From assembly GCA_029204225.1 (NCBI GenBank), contig CM055096.1, positions 73,664,919 to 73,728,918 on the forward strand: a stretch of 64,000 nucleotides of DNA, in the 5' to 3' direction. The notes under the pieces are model-generated. The model made no database searches. It saw nothing but the letters and a program-made list of their open reading frames with translations, and was not told the DNA's origin. Numbering within the stretch: position 1 is the stretch's first letter; every line of letters starts with the position of its first letter. The translations under genes and the position numbers were made by a program. The DNA is from Diphasiastrum complanatum. Its lineage: Eukaryota > Streptophyta > Lycopodiopsida > Lycopodiales > Lycopodiaceae. This document shows positions 11,001 to 21,639 of this stretch, piece after piece.

Positions 11001-13020
11001 TTTCTGTCTTATTACAAGATCGGTACAATAGCCAGTGGCCCTTGTTAACGTTTTGAGGTCTTTTTCTTCACCTGTTGGACATCATGCCTTCTATTTCATC
11101 TATTTCCCGGAGAAGCAGTTCCCTTCCCTAGAGAAATCTTGGACTGGTTCCAGGCACGTGCAGATGAGAGACAAGTCGAGATGTAGGAGAGGTAGGCACG
11201 TATAAGCTAGAGGCCCAAACAATTTTTTTCTATGTTTCAATTATAGCATGTATAGCATGTTTATTCTCTTTCCAATCTTGTTTATGATTTGACTGCTATT
11301 GATCCTGCAATTTCATCTAGCCATCGTACTACACTGCTACTATTTCAGATTATGAGGAGAATGTGGTATCAATTGTCCAGGACTTAGGAATAAGGTATAG
11401 CTGATTGTCTATTTCGTTTCATCAGTGGGTAATGAATCAAAATGGGCTTGCTGAGCTTGAGACAAATTTTGTTATATATTGCAGCAAGTGAATTTAAAAG
11501 ATACAGTTGGCAACTATACACATTGATGGCTGGGCTACCACCTGGTACCCGGTTACGAAAAAAATATACTCTTAAGCGCCTTGAGCCCCAGAGTGAATCG
11601 ATTTTAATTTTGACAGTTTCATCGACCTTCTTGCATCAAACTGCTGGGAAGTGGTTCTCTGTAAAAAATGTCCTTCAGAGCTAGGGGTTTCAGAAACCCT
11701 AATCTTCTAGTTTTGGTCTCAGAGATGTAATTATAATATTCCTTGTATGTCTATGAGGAATAAGGGGCTTCATTAAATTGGTTTTACTCTCTAGTGCTAG
11801 TCTGCATCATTGTTGTCTGCCCTGCCCTTTGCCTCTATCGAAGTTATAGAAACTCCGCACTCTGATCTTTCTAGTGCCAAACATATTTTATGCAAAGCAC
11901 TTGCAACTATGCTTGGTCTTCATTTTCTAAACCAGAACTGGTTCAGCTGGTTTGCATGGTTTGCATGAATGTTTGCTGTAATTTTGCTCCTAAATTTCTT
12001 GCTCGTCGAACAATGTGTTTTAACTTGATCAAAGTGTGACATGTAATTTGGCTCCTATATTTCTTGCTTGTTTAACAATTGGCTTTAACTTAATTAAAGT
12101 GTGACATGGAATGTTTAGGCCTTGGAGCTCATCAAGGACCTACAGAAACAGTTTCCTCTTAAAAGAGCACACATGAGGCTGCGATTAGTCGTTCCAGCTA
12201 CTGAAGGTTCCAAGCTTGTTCAGATGTTTGATTCTTGGAATGCTCAAGTGGACAGGAAAGAAGAGACAGGGGGATTGTTGTCTGTGGTACGTAAGATTTT
12301 TAAGTCTTAAATCCATTGTTGACTTACAGAAGGAAGGCTTTTAGAAGCAAGGCTTCATTTAGTGGATTCAGCTAGAAAATTAATTTCCATTAAATACTGA
12401 TTGATTTGCAGATCTTATTTATATCAGATTTGATTAGTGATGCCTTCCTTGTCTGTATTGGCTAGGCACTTAATACCGATATGGGTTGTGTATGTTGATA
12501 GTTTTGCCAAGTCGAGCCTGGTCGTTTCAGGGATTGTGATGGATTTGTCAGAGATTTACATGGACGGGTTGAAGTCATATCTATGTCAGTTCAAAAGGAT
12601 GAGGATGCTAATGATTACGACTTCCTTCAAGATATCGATTGGAAAAACAAGGATGGTGATGGAAGTGCCTCGATGGCAGCTGATGTCTCTGGTCGAGATT
12701 CGTCAACAGGTGTTCGACAAACCAATGACATTCTATTTCCAGGCAGTCACAATCTCACCAAAGCACACATGGAAAAGTCAGAACATCTTGCGGATTTGAA
12801 AGGTGGAAAAGTGGATCTTGTGCGTAAGAAGCAAAAATGTCTTTCTTGTGATGCAGTAATAGAGGACCCAAAGGAGTTTAGGGAACATTACAAAAGTGAC
12901 TGGCACAAACATAATCTCAAGCGCAAACTGAAAAGCTTGCCACCTCTCAGCTGGGAAGAATGTCTTGCTGACACTGACATTATAGAGAAAATCAATGACA
13001 TCAATGACTACTCTCGGTAA
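2005..13020 (+). CDS. SBDS: SBDS ribosome maturation protein (five exons)
   Basis: SBDS works with the GTPase EFL1 to release eIF6 from new 60S subunits. Exons, all with GT-AG borders: 2005-2138, 8766-8895, 9378-9578, 12119-12286 and 12502-13020. The first intron is phase 2 and the others phase 0. The joined frame gives 383 residues. Diagnostic SBDS stretches are [11 protein letters not shown] (exon 1), [18 protein letters not shown] and SSKQQ (exon 3), [10 protein letters not shown] (exon 4) and GRFRDCD (exon 5). Exon 5 adds the plant-type C-terminal extension with a C2H2 finger: Cys324, Cys327, His340, His346. The first intron is 6.6 kb. The start codon is the first ATG of the conserved N-terminus. 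The stop codon lies inside a consensus-like donor (cgGTAAGT), so a further 3' intron is possible. I see no disabling change, so the gene is probably functional. Confidence 0.96.
2650..2685. repeat. 36-bp perfect palindrome in SBDS intron 1
   Basis: The half-site GGAACGCGATCCAGAACG is followed directly by its exact inverse, centred at 2667/2668. It is CpG-rich in AT-rich surroundings, and an A/T run follows closely. It could form a cruciform or be a fold-back remnant. Confidence 0.9.
3340..4300 (-). pseudogene. hAT transposase relic 1 (C-terminal half)
   Basis: Read on the minus strand, 4300-4060 encodes a hAT-transposase central segment ([18 protein letters not shown], then LRLVDQEG). 4000-3780 gives [20 protein letters not shown]. 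3690-3345 gives the hAT dimerisation region ([31 protein letters not shown]). A 91-bp segment (3692-3782) has GT and AG ends and splices in frame, so the source copy had introns. The join near 4020-4060 does not hold frame, and no N-terminal zinc finger is present. It is a truncated, decayed DNA transposon inside SBDS intron 1. Confidence 0.85.
5090..5150 (+). repeat. Inverse partner of the 7720-7772 segment
   Basis: 'cacagttgcaaccaaacg' and the following ~40 bases match the minus-strand sequence at 7772-7715 with mismatches and short gaps. The pair brackets hAT relic 2. It may be a terminal inverted repeat of that element, or a scrap of another hAT N-terminus in the opposite orientation. Confidence 0.55.
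5540..7770 (-). pseudogene. hAT transposase relic 2 (near full length, decayed)
   Basis: On the minus strand the order is a broken BED zinc finger (about 7760-7670: CDHC, then [13 protein letters not shown] in another frame), a DUF659 segment (7240-6960: [12 protein letters not shown], then [16 protein letters not shown]), a central hAT segment (6680-6370: [27 protein letters not shown]), and the hAT dimerisation domain (5960-5836: [20 protein letters not shown]). An acidic Asp-rich tail follows at about 5640. Frameshifts and stops interrupt every part. It overlaps relic 1 in domain content, so the two are separate insertions in the same intron and orientation. Confidence 0.85.
7835..8060 (+). 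repeat. Dispersed repeat R1, copy 1
   Basis: It begins 'aaccctaaccctagcc' and ends 'ggtcaaggcttggtcaa..' before 'gaaacataa'. The same start, a middle 'cagctattac'-like motif and the same 'catggtcaagg' end recur near 61890-62110 and 62740-62890. No coding content is seen. It is probably a small non-autonomous element. Confidence 0.55.
9579..12118 (+). other. SBDS intron 3, no gene recognised
   Basis: This 2.5-kb intron contains only short open frames with no family match that I recognise. Parts near 10130-10600 and 11650-11760 have the look of retrotransposon leader or LTR sequence ('aaaccctaatc', 'ggggtttttaaccc'), but I cannot place them. Confidence 0.5.
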
Positions 13021-13152
13021 GTTTCGACAAATGGTCCTCAGGTTACCCTTTTTGTGTATAGAATAAAGCTCTTAAGTCAAGAATTTAAATGAATTGCATA
13101 CTCTGTTGAAGACCACTGTCTTATATGAGTTGATTTTTGATGTTAAGGCCTG

Positions 13153-13350
13153 ACCCATATAAACAATGATGGGTATTGATTGAAAATACTGATCCTAATT
13201 GATTCAAAGCAGACTTTTTGTAGAAACGTTAGGGTATCCATCACCCATATAAGCAATGATGAGTATCAATCAGTAACAGCCACCCTTGTTGTTATGAAGC
13301 GATGAGTTAGTAGATGTAAAGCCTTCCCCATATCAACAATGATAAATTTG
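13153..13350 (+). repeat. Three spaced direct repeats after SBDS
   Basis: Copies of 'acccatataaacaatgat' start at about 13153, 13243 and 13326, with decreasing identity and 83-90 bp spacing. They lie within 350 bp downstream of the SBDS stop codon, possibly in its 3' untranslated region. Confidence 0.6.
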
Positions 13351-16300
13351 CCTAGATGCTCTCAACGTTGCTGGCTGTGGTCTATAAGGTGAGGAGATAT
13401 TTTGCATTATGACGGTGTTGATAGTTTGTGTGATGGAAGGAATATACTGATGTGAGAGATTGCATGAGCTATTCTAAACATCTTAAACAGGCCTTTGGCC
13501 CAGGTATTTTCTAATGTGTAGCAGGGAATCGAACTTGGGTGAGGAAACCCAATTCAAGCACACTGCACCACACTAACATGCATGGGTCAATTTATATGGT
13601 TTACTTTTATGAAAGTTAATTGAAACTTACATGAGAACTTACATTGTGGACCAATTGCTTTGTGTATAGTCAGCGATTTTCTGAATAAATAAAGTGATAT
13701 ATCGATAGAGCAGAGGCTGTAGCTATTTGATGTGGTGCCTATTATGAGAGCTGTCTGTAAAACCAAATCAACTGCAAGTAGAGCATGCAAAGTGCACTTT
13801 AGTGAGTCATGTACTTGTTCTATGAAACGTTTGGCTGGAACTTGGAACACGTACGTAACATTGAGAATGTTCTTTTGATATGTTGAAAAACGTCAAGCTA
13901 TCGAGCGTACAGGAGGGATATTTTCAATGAGCCAAGTTCCTTTGTTGTAGCCTTAAGCTTTGAAATATTTCTACCTAAGCTATGATTGTATACTTCCAAA
14001 AATGTTGTAGATTCTAGGAAGTTGTTAACTCTCATTTTTCTAAAATGTGTATGAACTACATCAGATGATACGCCATCTAGGTTAGAGTAATTGTCAGTGC
14101 TTCCACTTAAGCACATAGGATAACTAGGTTGTTTTTCTTGCTAGATAGCTAGGGTTTAAGAGTTGTCTAATAACTCATAAGATTGGACTAATTAGTTTTG
14201 CTGGATAGAACTGCTTATTTCTTCATAGAGATATTTTGATGGTGTCATCTTGACACAAAAAATCTCAGATTGTTGAACCTCCATGAAAGCTCACTGCACA
14301 CTCTAGTTTGCTATATTCGAGCTTTGTGCTGAAGGTATGAGTGTGAAAATGCTTGAAGACCTTTTCTTACTGAAAGAAAAGGCTTTGGACCTGCCTGGTA
14401 ATTTCAGTTACTTCCAGACATGTAACAAAGAAATCTATAGGCTGATCCCACTATGTTGGATATAAATTGCCAGGATCTTATTACTATGCAATGATTTGCT
14501 CATATAGTTGTATGTGTTTATTCAATTTCAAGGACCTCTGTTTGGCACGTTACTTTCATCAACAATAACTTTTTGAAGAGGCTGTGATTTGGGAAAACTA
14601 TTTCAATGGATAAGACCATTTTTCATTGTAAATGCCTAAAGTTGGGTGCCCTATGGGGATTTGCTGTTGCAACCTTCTAAATGACTGCAAAAGTTGTATA
14701 ATAAGGGCATAGACTGTCAGTGCATGGATATGGAGTTTGGTGTCTCGAGCTTCTTGTGGGAGGGGAGTTACGTATTTTGGCAAATCTTAACTGGAGATAA
14801 GCTTGAGTTATCAACAACCATTGTTGTTCAATAAGTTTTCTTTGTTGGGGAATGCTTTGTGAATGTTGCTTACCATCTTTATACTTCATTTTATGCGAAT
14901 ATTTGTGATCAAGGTCATAACATCATATCTAAGCACTTTCATGCTAGCATTTGTAGTTGAGCATTTTTTGCCCCCAATCCTCATCTTCCTGCTTTTGATC
15001 CATCGTCGCACCTCTCATCCCCTTGTTGCCCCATATATGCTCTACCTCTTTCTTGTTGATCCATTGCTTACCCCCCTCATGCGCATACACACCAATTGCA
15101 AATATTGCAATAATTAATGATTGAAGTGTGCGCTACACTCTTTTTAAATATATTTATGAGAATCTATTCTAGGAATTATATTTTTGAATGCAAAAGATTT
15201 TTTGAATATATAGATGCTCCTATGCTAAATGGGCCATATTGCATGTGGTGGGAGACATGTAGTAACATCCTCCATCTTAGTGACAAAAATTCTCAACATT
15301 AATATGTGAATAATCTCTCAAAAGTATCATAGAAAAGTGATAATCAAGCAAAGGGCAAAAGGATTGACATGACTTGACATGCAGCTCTCTTGATAGGGGA
15401 GTACTTGCACATTTGGTTGAGCTCAACCTATTGGCCTATATACAACAACAACACAATGGAATAAATAAGCTAGTGACCAATCGATGGAGCATTACCAACT
15501 TGATAACCCAACTACCATAGATTCAAAGGTCCATGTAGATCATCACAAATCCTACGTAGATTTCAACAAAGGTACCTCCAAGATCCATGTCAACACTAAA
15601 AAATTTCACCAACCAAAGTCCTTGATTAATTATAACAATGATTAAAAGGCATAAGCAACTAGTCTTTAGCTCAAGGAAGTCCACACCTAAGGGGCTGGAT
15701 CATACAAATTTCAGAGCATTATCTTTTCATATAAATCAAGTGATTTGTGTTTTGTTCAAAATTTTGGTGTGAGAATACTGAGAGCCCTTGATTGCCATTG
15801 GCTTATGCACTTGTTTGCCATCACCTTGTTCTAAAAGCTACATGCCCACAGCCTTGGTGAGTGCATCTTAGACAAATAGTATTCCTATTCAGCTCAATTA
15901 GTCACAAGATGAGATGATGCCTAGATATTTATATTCACTGCCCCCATTACTCTGAGAATGGATTGAATGAAGAAAGGATAAAGCCTAGTTGATCTAGAGT
16001 TACAACTGAATTGAAAAAACAAATCATAGGTAGACTCTCGAAGGTTTCTGAATTGTTGAGGGTGGAACCTAGCTTGTTAGAGACATGCAATAGTTTAAAG
16101 TCAAGACGACCTAACTTGGAATCTCCTAAGCATTGAGGATTCCAGAACTATTTGTGATTTGCAGAATACAATCATGACAGCTCCATTAGCAACAACATAG
16201 ACATTTCACCTTCTTGGTGGCAAATGGATACTCACTAACTCTTTCAAGTATTCCATCGTTCCCATATGACTGTATCTTCTTTGACTAATAAGTCTTGTGC

Positions 16301-16560
16301 TTGTATTGTGTATGCATCAACACCAGCTAGAGCGGATCCAACACCAATGGTCCCATATGACTTCCATAGATCTTTTCTAGACTTTATAGTAGGCCAGATT
16401 GCTTATTTATGTTTTTATTTTGCTTTCCATCAATTGTTCCAGAGCCAGGCTCTCACTAAAAAAAAATTTGCCCGTTGTTATGGTCTTTTAATATTCTAGA
16501 GAAATTTAGCATTGTCACTTGTGTCAGAAATCAGTGGGAAGAGCGGAAGATGATGAGCGA
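13351..16560. other. Intergenic stretch without recognised gene
   Basis: Only short, overlapping open frames are present on both strands, none with a family signature. I see no tRNA, rRNA or transposase signal. It is probably old transposon-derived DNA. Confidence 0.5.
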
Positions 16561-16566
16561 GCTTGG

Positions 16567-16790
16567 TGTAGGATCGGAAGCGCCACAGTTTGCAGCAGAA
16601 TATTCAAATTGAATGATTTAGACAAATGCTCAATGAAACAATACGGTAGTGAGATTGAGAATTTGCACTCTGATTAATATCAAACAATGAGTACAATACT
16701 TGAAGTGATAATTTCAGCTTACAGTCGTTGAGTGTGATTAACGCTGGCTACAAAAAGATTGATCAGATTAAGAATTATTAAAAGAAGTTT
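16567..16790 (-). repeat. Truncated LTR of copia family F
   Basis: This segment matches the outer part of the LTR at 23811-24538. Shared pieces include 'agcagaatattcaa'/'agcataaatattcaa', 'gcactctgattaatatca', 'tgagtacaat.cttgaagt' and 'aacgctggctaca'. It starts with TG at 16567 as the full LTR does and ends about 220 bp in. It is a solo, truncated copy. Confidence 0.65.
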
Positions 16791-16799
16791 TATGATGAA

Positions 16800-18739
16800 G
16801 ATTCTAGGATTGATATACAACAAAATATCTACAACAACCGTTTTTGTTGTAGTTATTACAAACATCTAATCCATTCATGAACATCAAATTACAATGGAAA
16901 TGCAAGAAATCAAAAAAACTAGTAAAAAATCAAGAAAATAGATAAATGTAGCAAACCTTCAACAAAATAGGCAAAGTAAGGATTTTTTATTCATGATTAA
17001 AGATCATTTAGCTTCATGGCTATATTTGGCAATTCATTAGTAAGCTCATTGGCTAATTACATGCAACACATGACACAAACACCGACAGATTTTTCGTCGT
17101 CGTGAATAGGGCTTAGGACGGTAGGTCGTACATATCGATGTGACAAGGGGTGCTTCAAAAGTCACGGGTGACCAGGAAACACAGCTCCAAACAAAAAAAA
17201 TTATGGAAACACTAAATTTGGCACCCAAAAAATGAAATTAGCATTAAAAAGTTACTTTCATTTTTTATAGAGAAAAAAAGAAATCATGCCCAAGGCAATT
17301 ACGTGCGATAATGGTGAATTGGTCAAGCCATTACCACACATGATCATGTCCCCAAACAACTTGTGGCCTTCGCTGCCAGTCCTGAATCATTTATGGAAAT
17401 GGTCCTCCCAATGGCCATTACCTAGTATCGTTGTTTGCATGCCCAAGCTCTGATAGCACCGAGACGAGAGTACAAGCCATTATATCTTTACCATGGTCCC
17501 ACAAACACCCATTATTATACATAATGTGTCAGAAAATATTTTACAAGAATTCAAAAATCATTTTCAAAAATCTGTTAATGATTTCATTTATGAGGGCTAC
17601 CTATTTTCAACATTTCATTTGTGAGGCCTATGTAATTTCAAGATTCCATCCATGAAAACTTTCTATTTTGAGGGCTGAGAATAACAACCAATCAAATTTC
17701 TAAAAAATAATGAGATCCTATTATTATGCCCTAGATAATGGTAGTCCCCAAACTGGGCCTTGGCATTTTGCGAGTAGGTCAATTTTGGGATTAAAAAGAA
17801 GCAATACTTTTTGTGTTACAAATTTAGCAAATGCACAAGAAAGACTGCACATGGTGTGCAACCAATTCAAAGTCCAATTATGTCAAAATCATATCAACCA
17901 TCAACAAAAAAACAAATTTCCACACCAAAGCAAAAAATGAAATATATCATGGCTCAACATTTTTTCAAAGAAGTTGATTTGCGATTTAGCCTACAACATG
18001 TTTAAATCTCCGATCATGGTGCAAATTCATGTTAAGCACAATGCAATTTTTTAAAATATAAAACGATGTGGATAGACATTATGGTGAAAGTGAATCACTT
18101 TGAAGAAGCGTTACATTATCCTATGCCATGAAGTCTTCACAATGGTTTGTACCATCAACAAAAATGTTCATGCAAAGGAATCAATGCATCTAAGGCATAT
18201 TTTTACCCCTACTCAGAATTTGGGTATTTCACCAATAAAGTCGGGATAAATTATAGTATGAGCATCTCAACCAACTAAGTATTCTACATTCATCCACTTG
18301 CTTAGTCAAATTAGCCATCAACACACTAAACGCCAACATGCAAGCTAGCATTCGCTCCATGCGATGAGAGTCCTGGCAGACTAACACATCCAACACAAAT
18401 GCAGTGAAGACGTAACCAACACCACATCAGCATGAGCTTCACATAATCAGCCCTAAACCATCCAAGCAAGCTAACAGACACAATCAACATATCATGAGTC
18501 TTTTTCAAAACCAATCCAACCAACATACCAACTGATGAAGCCTAAGAGCAAAGCTGCTTAGCAAGGAAAGGCATTGAATAATAATAGAACCATGAGACAA
18601 GCAATCAAATTTTGGCAAATCGACATGCTCTAATATTTTAGCTCGAGATCTTAGTTCCACTCACTAACATGAGTCATGCAAAACACACAATTGATGTTAG
18701 TTTTTCAAAGGCCAGCTAGTGTCAATTTAGATGTGACTT
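16800..18739. other. Intergenic stretch without recognised gene
   Basis: AT-rich sequence with short open frames on both strands. Nothing could be assigned to a gene or element family. Confidence 0.45.
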
Positions 18740-19520
18740 TTTTCACCATTTATTAATAAAGATGAGCATTGGGATTGACAACCATTGTTGGTTTTACCTT
18801 TGTGTCGAGTCCAAGTGGGAAGTTAGGCCTCTAAATTACTAATTATGATTAAATACAATGAGGTCCCCAACCCCTCATAATCATAATCAATCTACAAGTT
18901 GAGGAAGGCCTACTAACCTCCTTACGGGATACTAATCCAAGATCAATCCAATCGTGGGCATGACATTCTTCCCCCTTAAACAAGTTATGTCTTCATAACT
19001 TAAAGTTAAGGAAGTTTTTTCTAAGGCTATTAATACCCTTGTTCAAAAGAATATTCATCATCTATATGGCCTTTCCATCAAACAAAATGAATGATAAATA
19101 ACATGTAATCATTTTGTTCTCGTATCCAATATCAAGTTCAATAGATTTCTAGAACCAAGGTGATCTCCCTCACATAGACTTTTCTTGAGTCACACTTACG
19201 TGAAATATCGACTGTACTTGAGTTCCTTTTGGAAGGTCTAACTAGTCAGCCAAAGATCCAATCTTTTTAAAAATATTAGAAGGTCCCATATATCGAGCGG
19301 ATAATGTGTATTGTTTGTTGGGATGCATCACTTTCACATCCTCCGAGATTTGTAAGTACACTCAATCCCTTCTTGACAATCTCAAAGTGATCTTTTCATA
19401 TTAGCATAATGTATGTCTCTATTTTAGGCACTTTGGGAATTCTCATGTGCTATATGTAGCTTGTCGTGCATATCATGCAAGAAATCCATTACTTTATGAA
19501 ATTTGATTATTTGAATTACT
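18740..19520 (-). mobile_element. Ty3/gypsy relic: integrase tail, PPT, start of 3' LTR
   Basis: On the minus strand, 19500-19090 encodes a chromovirus-like integrase C-terminus in broken frames (KVMHPNKQYTLSARYMGPS, then LDLPKGTQVQSIFHVS). The purine-rich AAGGGGGAAGAA (18977-18966) and TGTCATGCCC (from 18965 downward) follow. This is the classic polypurine-tract and LTR start of gypsy elements. The outer LTR end is not clear. Stops and frameshifts show it is dead. Confidence 0.65.
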
Positions 19521-21630
19521 ACAAAAATAAGCGATCTAGGATGATATCTATAAAGATCACCTCCTATAGATTCTTAAGATCCCATTGCAAAACACCAAAA
19601 AGTTAATTGTGAAGGCAAACCACCCAACCAATGAGAAATTAAAGATCAACCCTATACAACTTCACTCCCAAGCCATGATGAATAAATACAAGAGAAAATA
19701 AAAATTTGGTAACTGCAAACCAGAATTTGAGAATGGAGTAGGACCAATTTTTGTAGGTATACATAGACTCCATGAGCCTAGGAAAATTCTTAACAAAATT
19801 CTAATTCATTACTAGACTCAAGGGCAATTACTATTCATATTCCTCTACATGCACATGATTGTCAAACACCATGCATTGCTCCACAAGTCATGATTGGAGT
19901 GTCTGGGCCCTCTCAAGGTTATTAGTTACAAATCTGACCTCGAATGGAATATCGAGATGTAACTAATAAACTCAAGCACTAGAGTGCCAAGTATCCACAA
20001 TTCCTAATCCTTGGTACTTGACATGGACATAACCCCTTGAACTACTTTTGATCTCAAAAGTGGAAATTGGGGAAGTTCTTCTTCACTATCTCAGTCCAAC
20101 TTTTTATTGAATCAAAGACTCAAAGATAGAATGACTTTTTTATTGTTTGTCTCTAGTTCTAAGTACTCTTTTAGGTTCCAAAGGCAAATTAAGTGATAAA
20201 TCTTCCAAATGAGTGAGATCCTTATTAGATCCAGCTATATTACCCTCATGTAAAATCAATATTAATTGGCTTATATGAAATACTATTTGAGAAATAGATT
20301 TTTTTTGAAGATCAAGTTCATAAGCCAAAGACTCGCTTTTTTTTTTTTATTATTCAAAATAGTCCACAATATATAGACAAGTTGTAATGCTTCCATGTAC
20401 GCATAGTCCTAGAATATTTTAGAATTCTAAGATATACCAAGTTTCAAAACCTCCTCCAAGGATCAAAATTAGTATGCTAAACAAGAGAACCAAAGGGATG
20501 AATGGTGGCACAAACCTACAGAGAGAGAGAAGGTGGAGACCCAAAAATGGTAGAGTCTCCTTCTAGTAAATTGTGGATTCCCATACAAAGAAAATGGCTT
20601 TCTTTTATAGAAAAGAGTTGGGGGGCTCCTTTCTTTCCATTGGCCAACTTACTTTTACTAGGATCATCATCTCAACCATTAAGATGCATTTGTGTTTCTT
20701 TTTGGTTGAGATGTGCTTTCTAATCTTAGACCTGAATAGTACAAGTTTGAAAAACTCACTTTGACCAAACTTGAACCTTGTAACTGTGAAAATTCACACG
20801 TGTGGGAATGCCCTAATGTGTGTGATTGATCTCCTAACAAGCTTATGCACTTTTTGATGGATGCTAGATTGAATTCCAAGATCTAGATCAAAAAACTAAG
20901 GCATAGAGGCAAAGATAGATGCATATGTTGATAACCAAAGTACATACACTTGTAAGAAAGTGATTCTTGAAAAAACTAAGTAAAATTAAGCTCTTCCCTC
21001 GGGTAGAGAGAGAATAGAGCTAATTTGGATTCGGATAGAGAGAGAATGTAAAACAAGCAAAATCCACAAAACTGAAGTCTGATTAAAAAACTCAACATAG
21101 ATTATGATTCCAAAGAGAAGTACATATGAAACTCATGGAGATTCTTCTTTGCATGTTATTGGACTCCTAATCCTAGGCTCTCTAATGCTATTGGATGAGT
21201 GATATGTCCATCTTGCAATTCTATTGGACCCTTTGATCACTCATCAAATTACATTAACACAAGTGTCACAATCCTATTTACAAGCCTACATAGCTCGAGA
21301 TTGGATCAGAAATCACTTTTGGCTCAATAGTGGCATTACATGTGGATTTGGCCAATTTGCCATCTATGCTAATTTTTGGCCCTATCACAATTCTACACAA
21401 AGATGCTTGACATAAAAACTTAGGAAACCTCTAAAGCTATGATAGATAACTTTTTATGATTTTCACAGTAACTTTGTAAAGTCTAAGTTAAAGACTTATT
21501 TTATTATTTTGTGCTCCATCACACATACTAGCCTAAAGGCCCAATGTTGGACTTACACACACATGATGCCAAATAGTTGCCCATTTCTACTACTTTTGAC
21601 TCTCTATTTTATTCACAAAACATTTGGGTT
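19521..21630. other. Intergenic stretch without recognised gene
   Basis: Short open frames only, with a T-run near 20337 and AG-rich patches near 20520 and 21005. No family is recognised. Confidence 0.45.
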
Positions 21631-21639
21631 TACTACAAG

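Noticed and set aside
12437-12799. Plus-strand 120-codon frame overlapping SBDS exon 5
   Set aside because: It is a shadow in another frame; the exon 5 frame encodes the conserved SBDS C-terminus.
13153-13350. CRISPR-like array
   Set aside because: There are only three diverged copies in a plant nuclear context, with long unequal spacers and no Cas genes.
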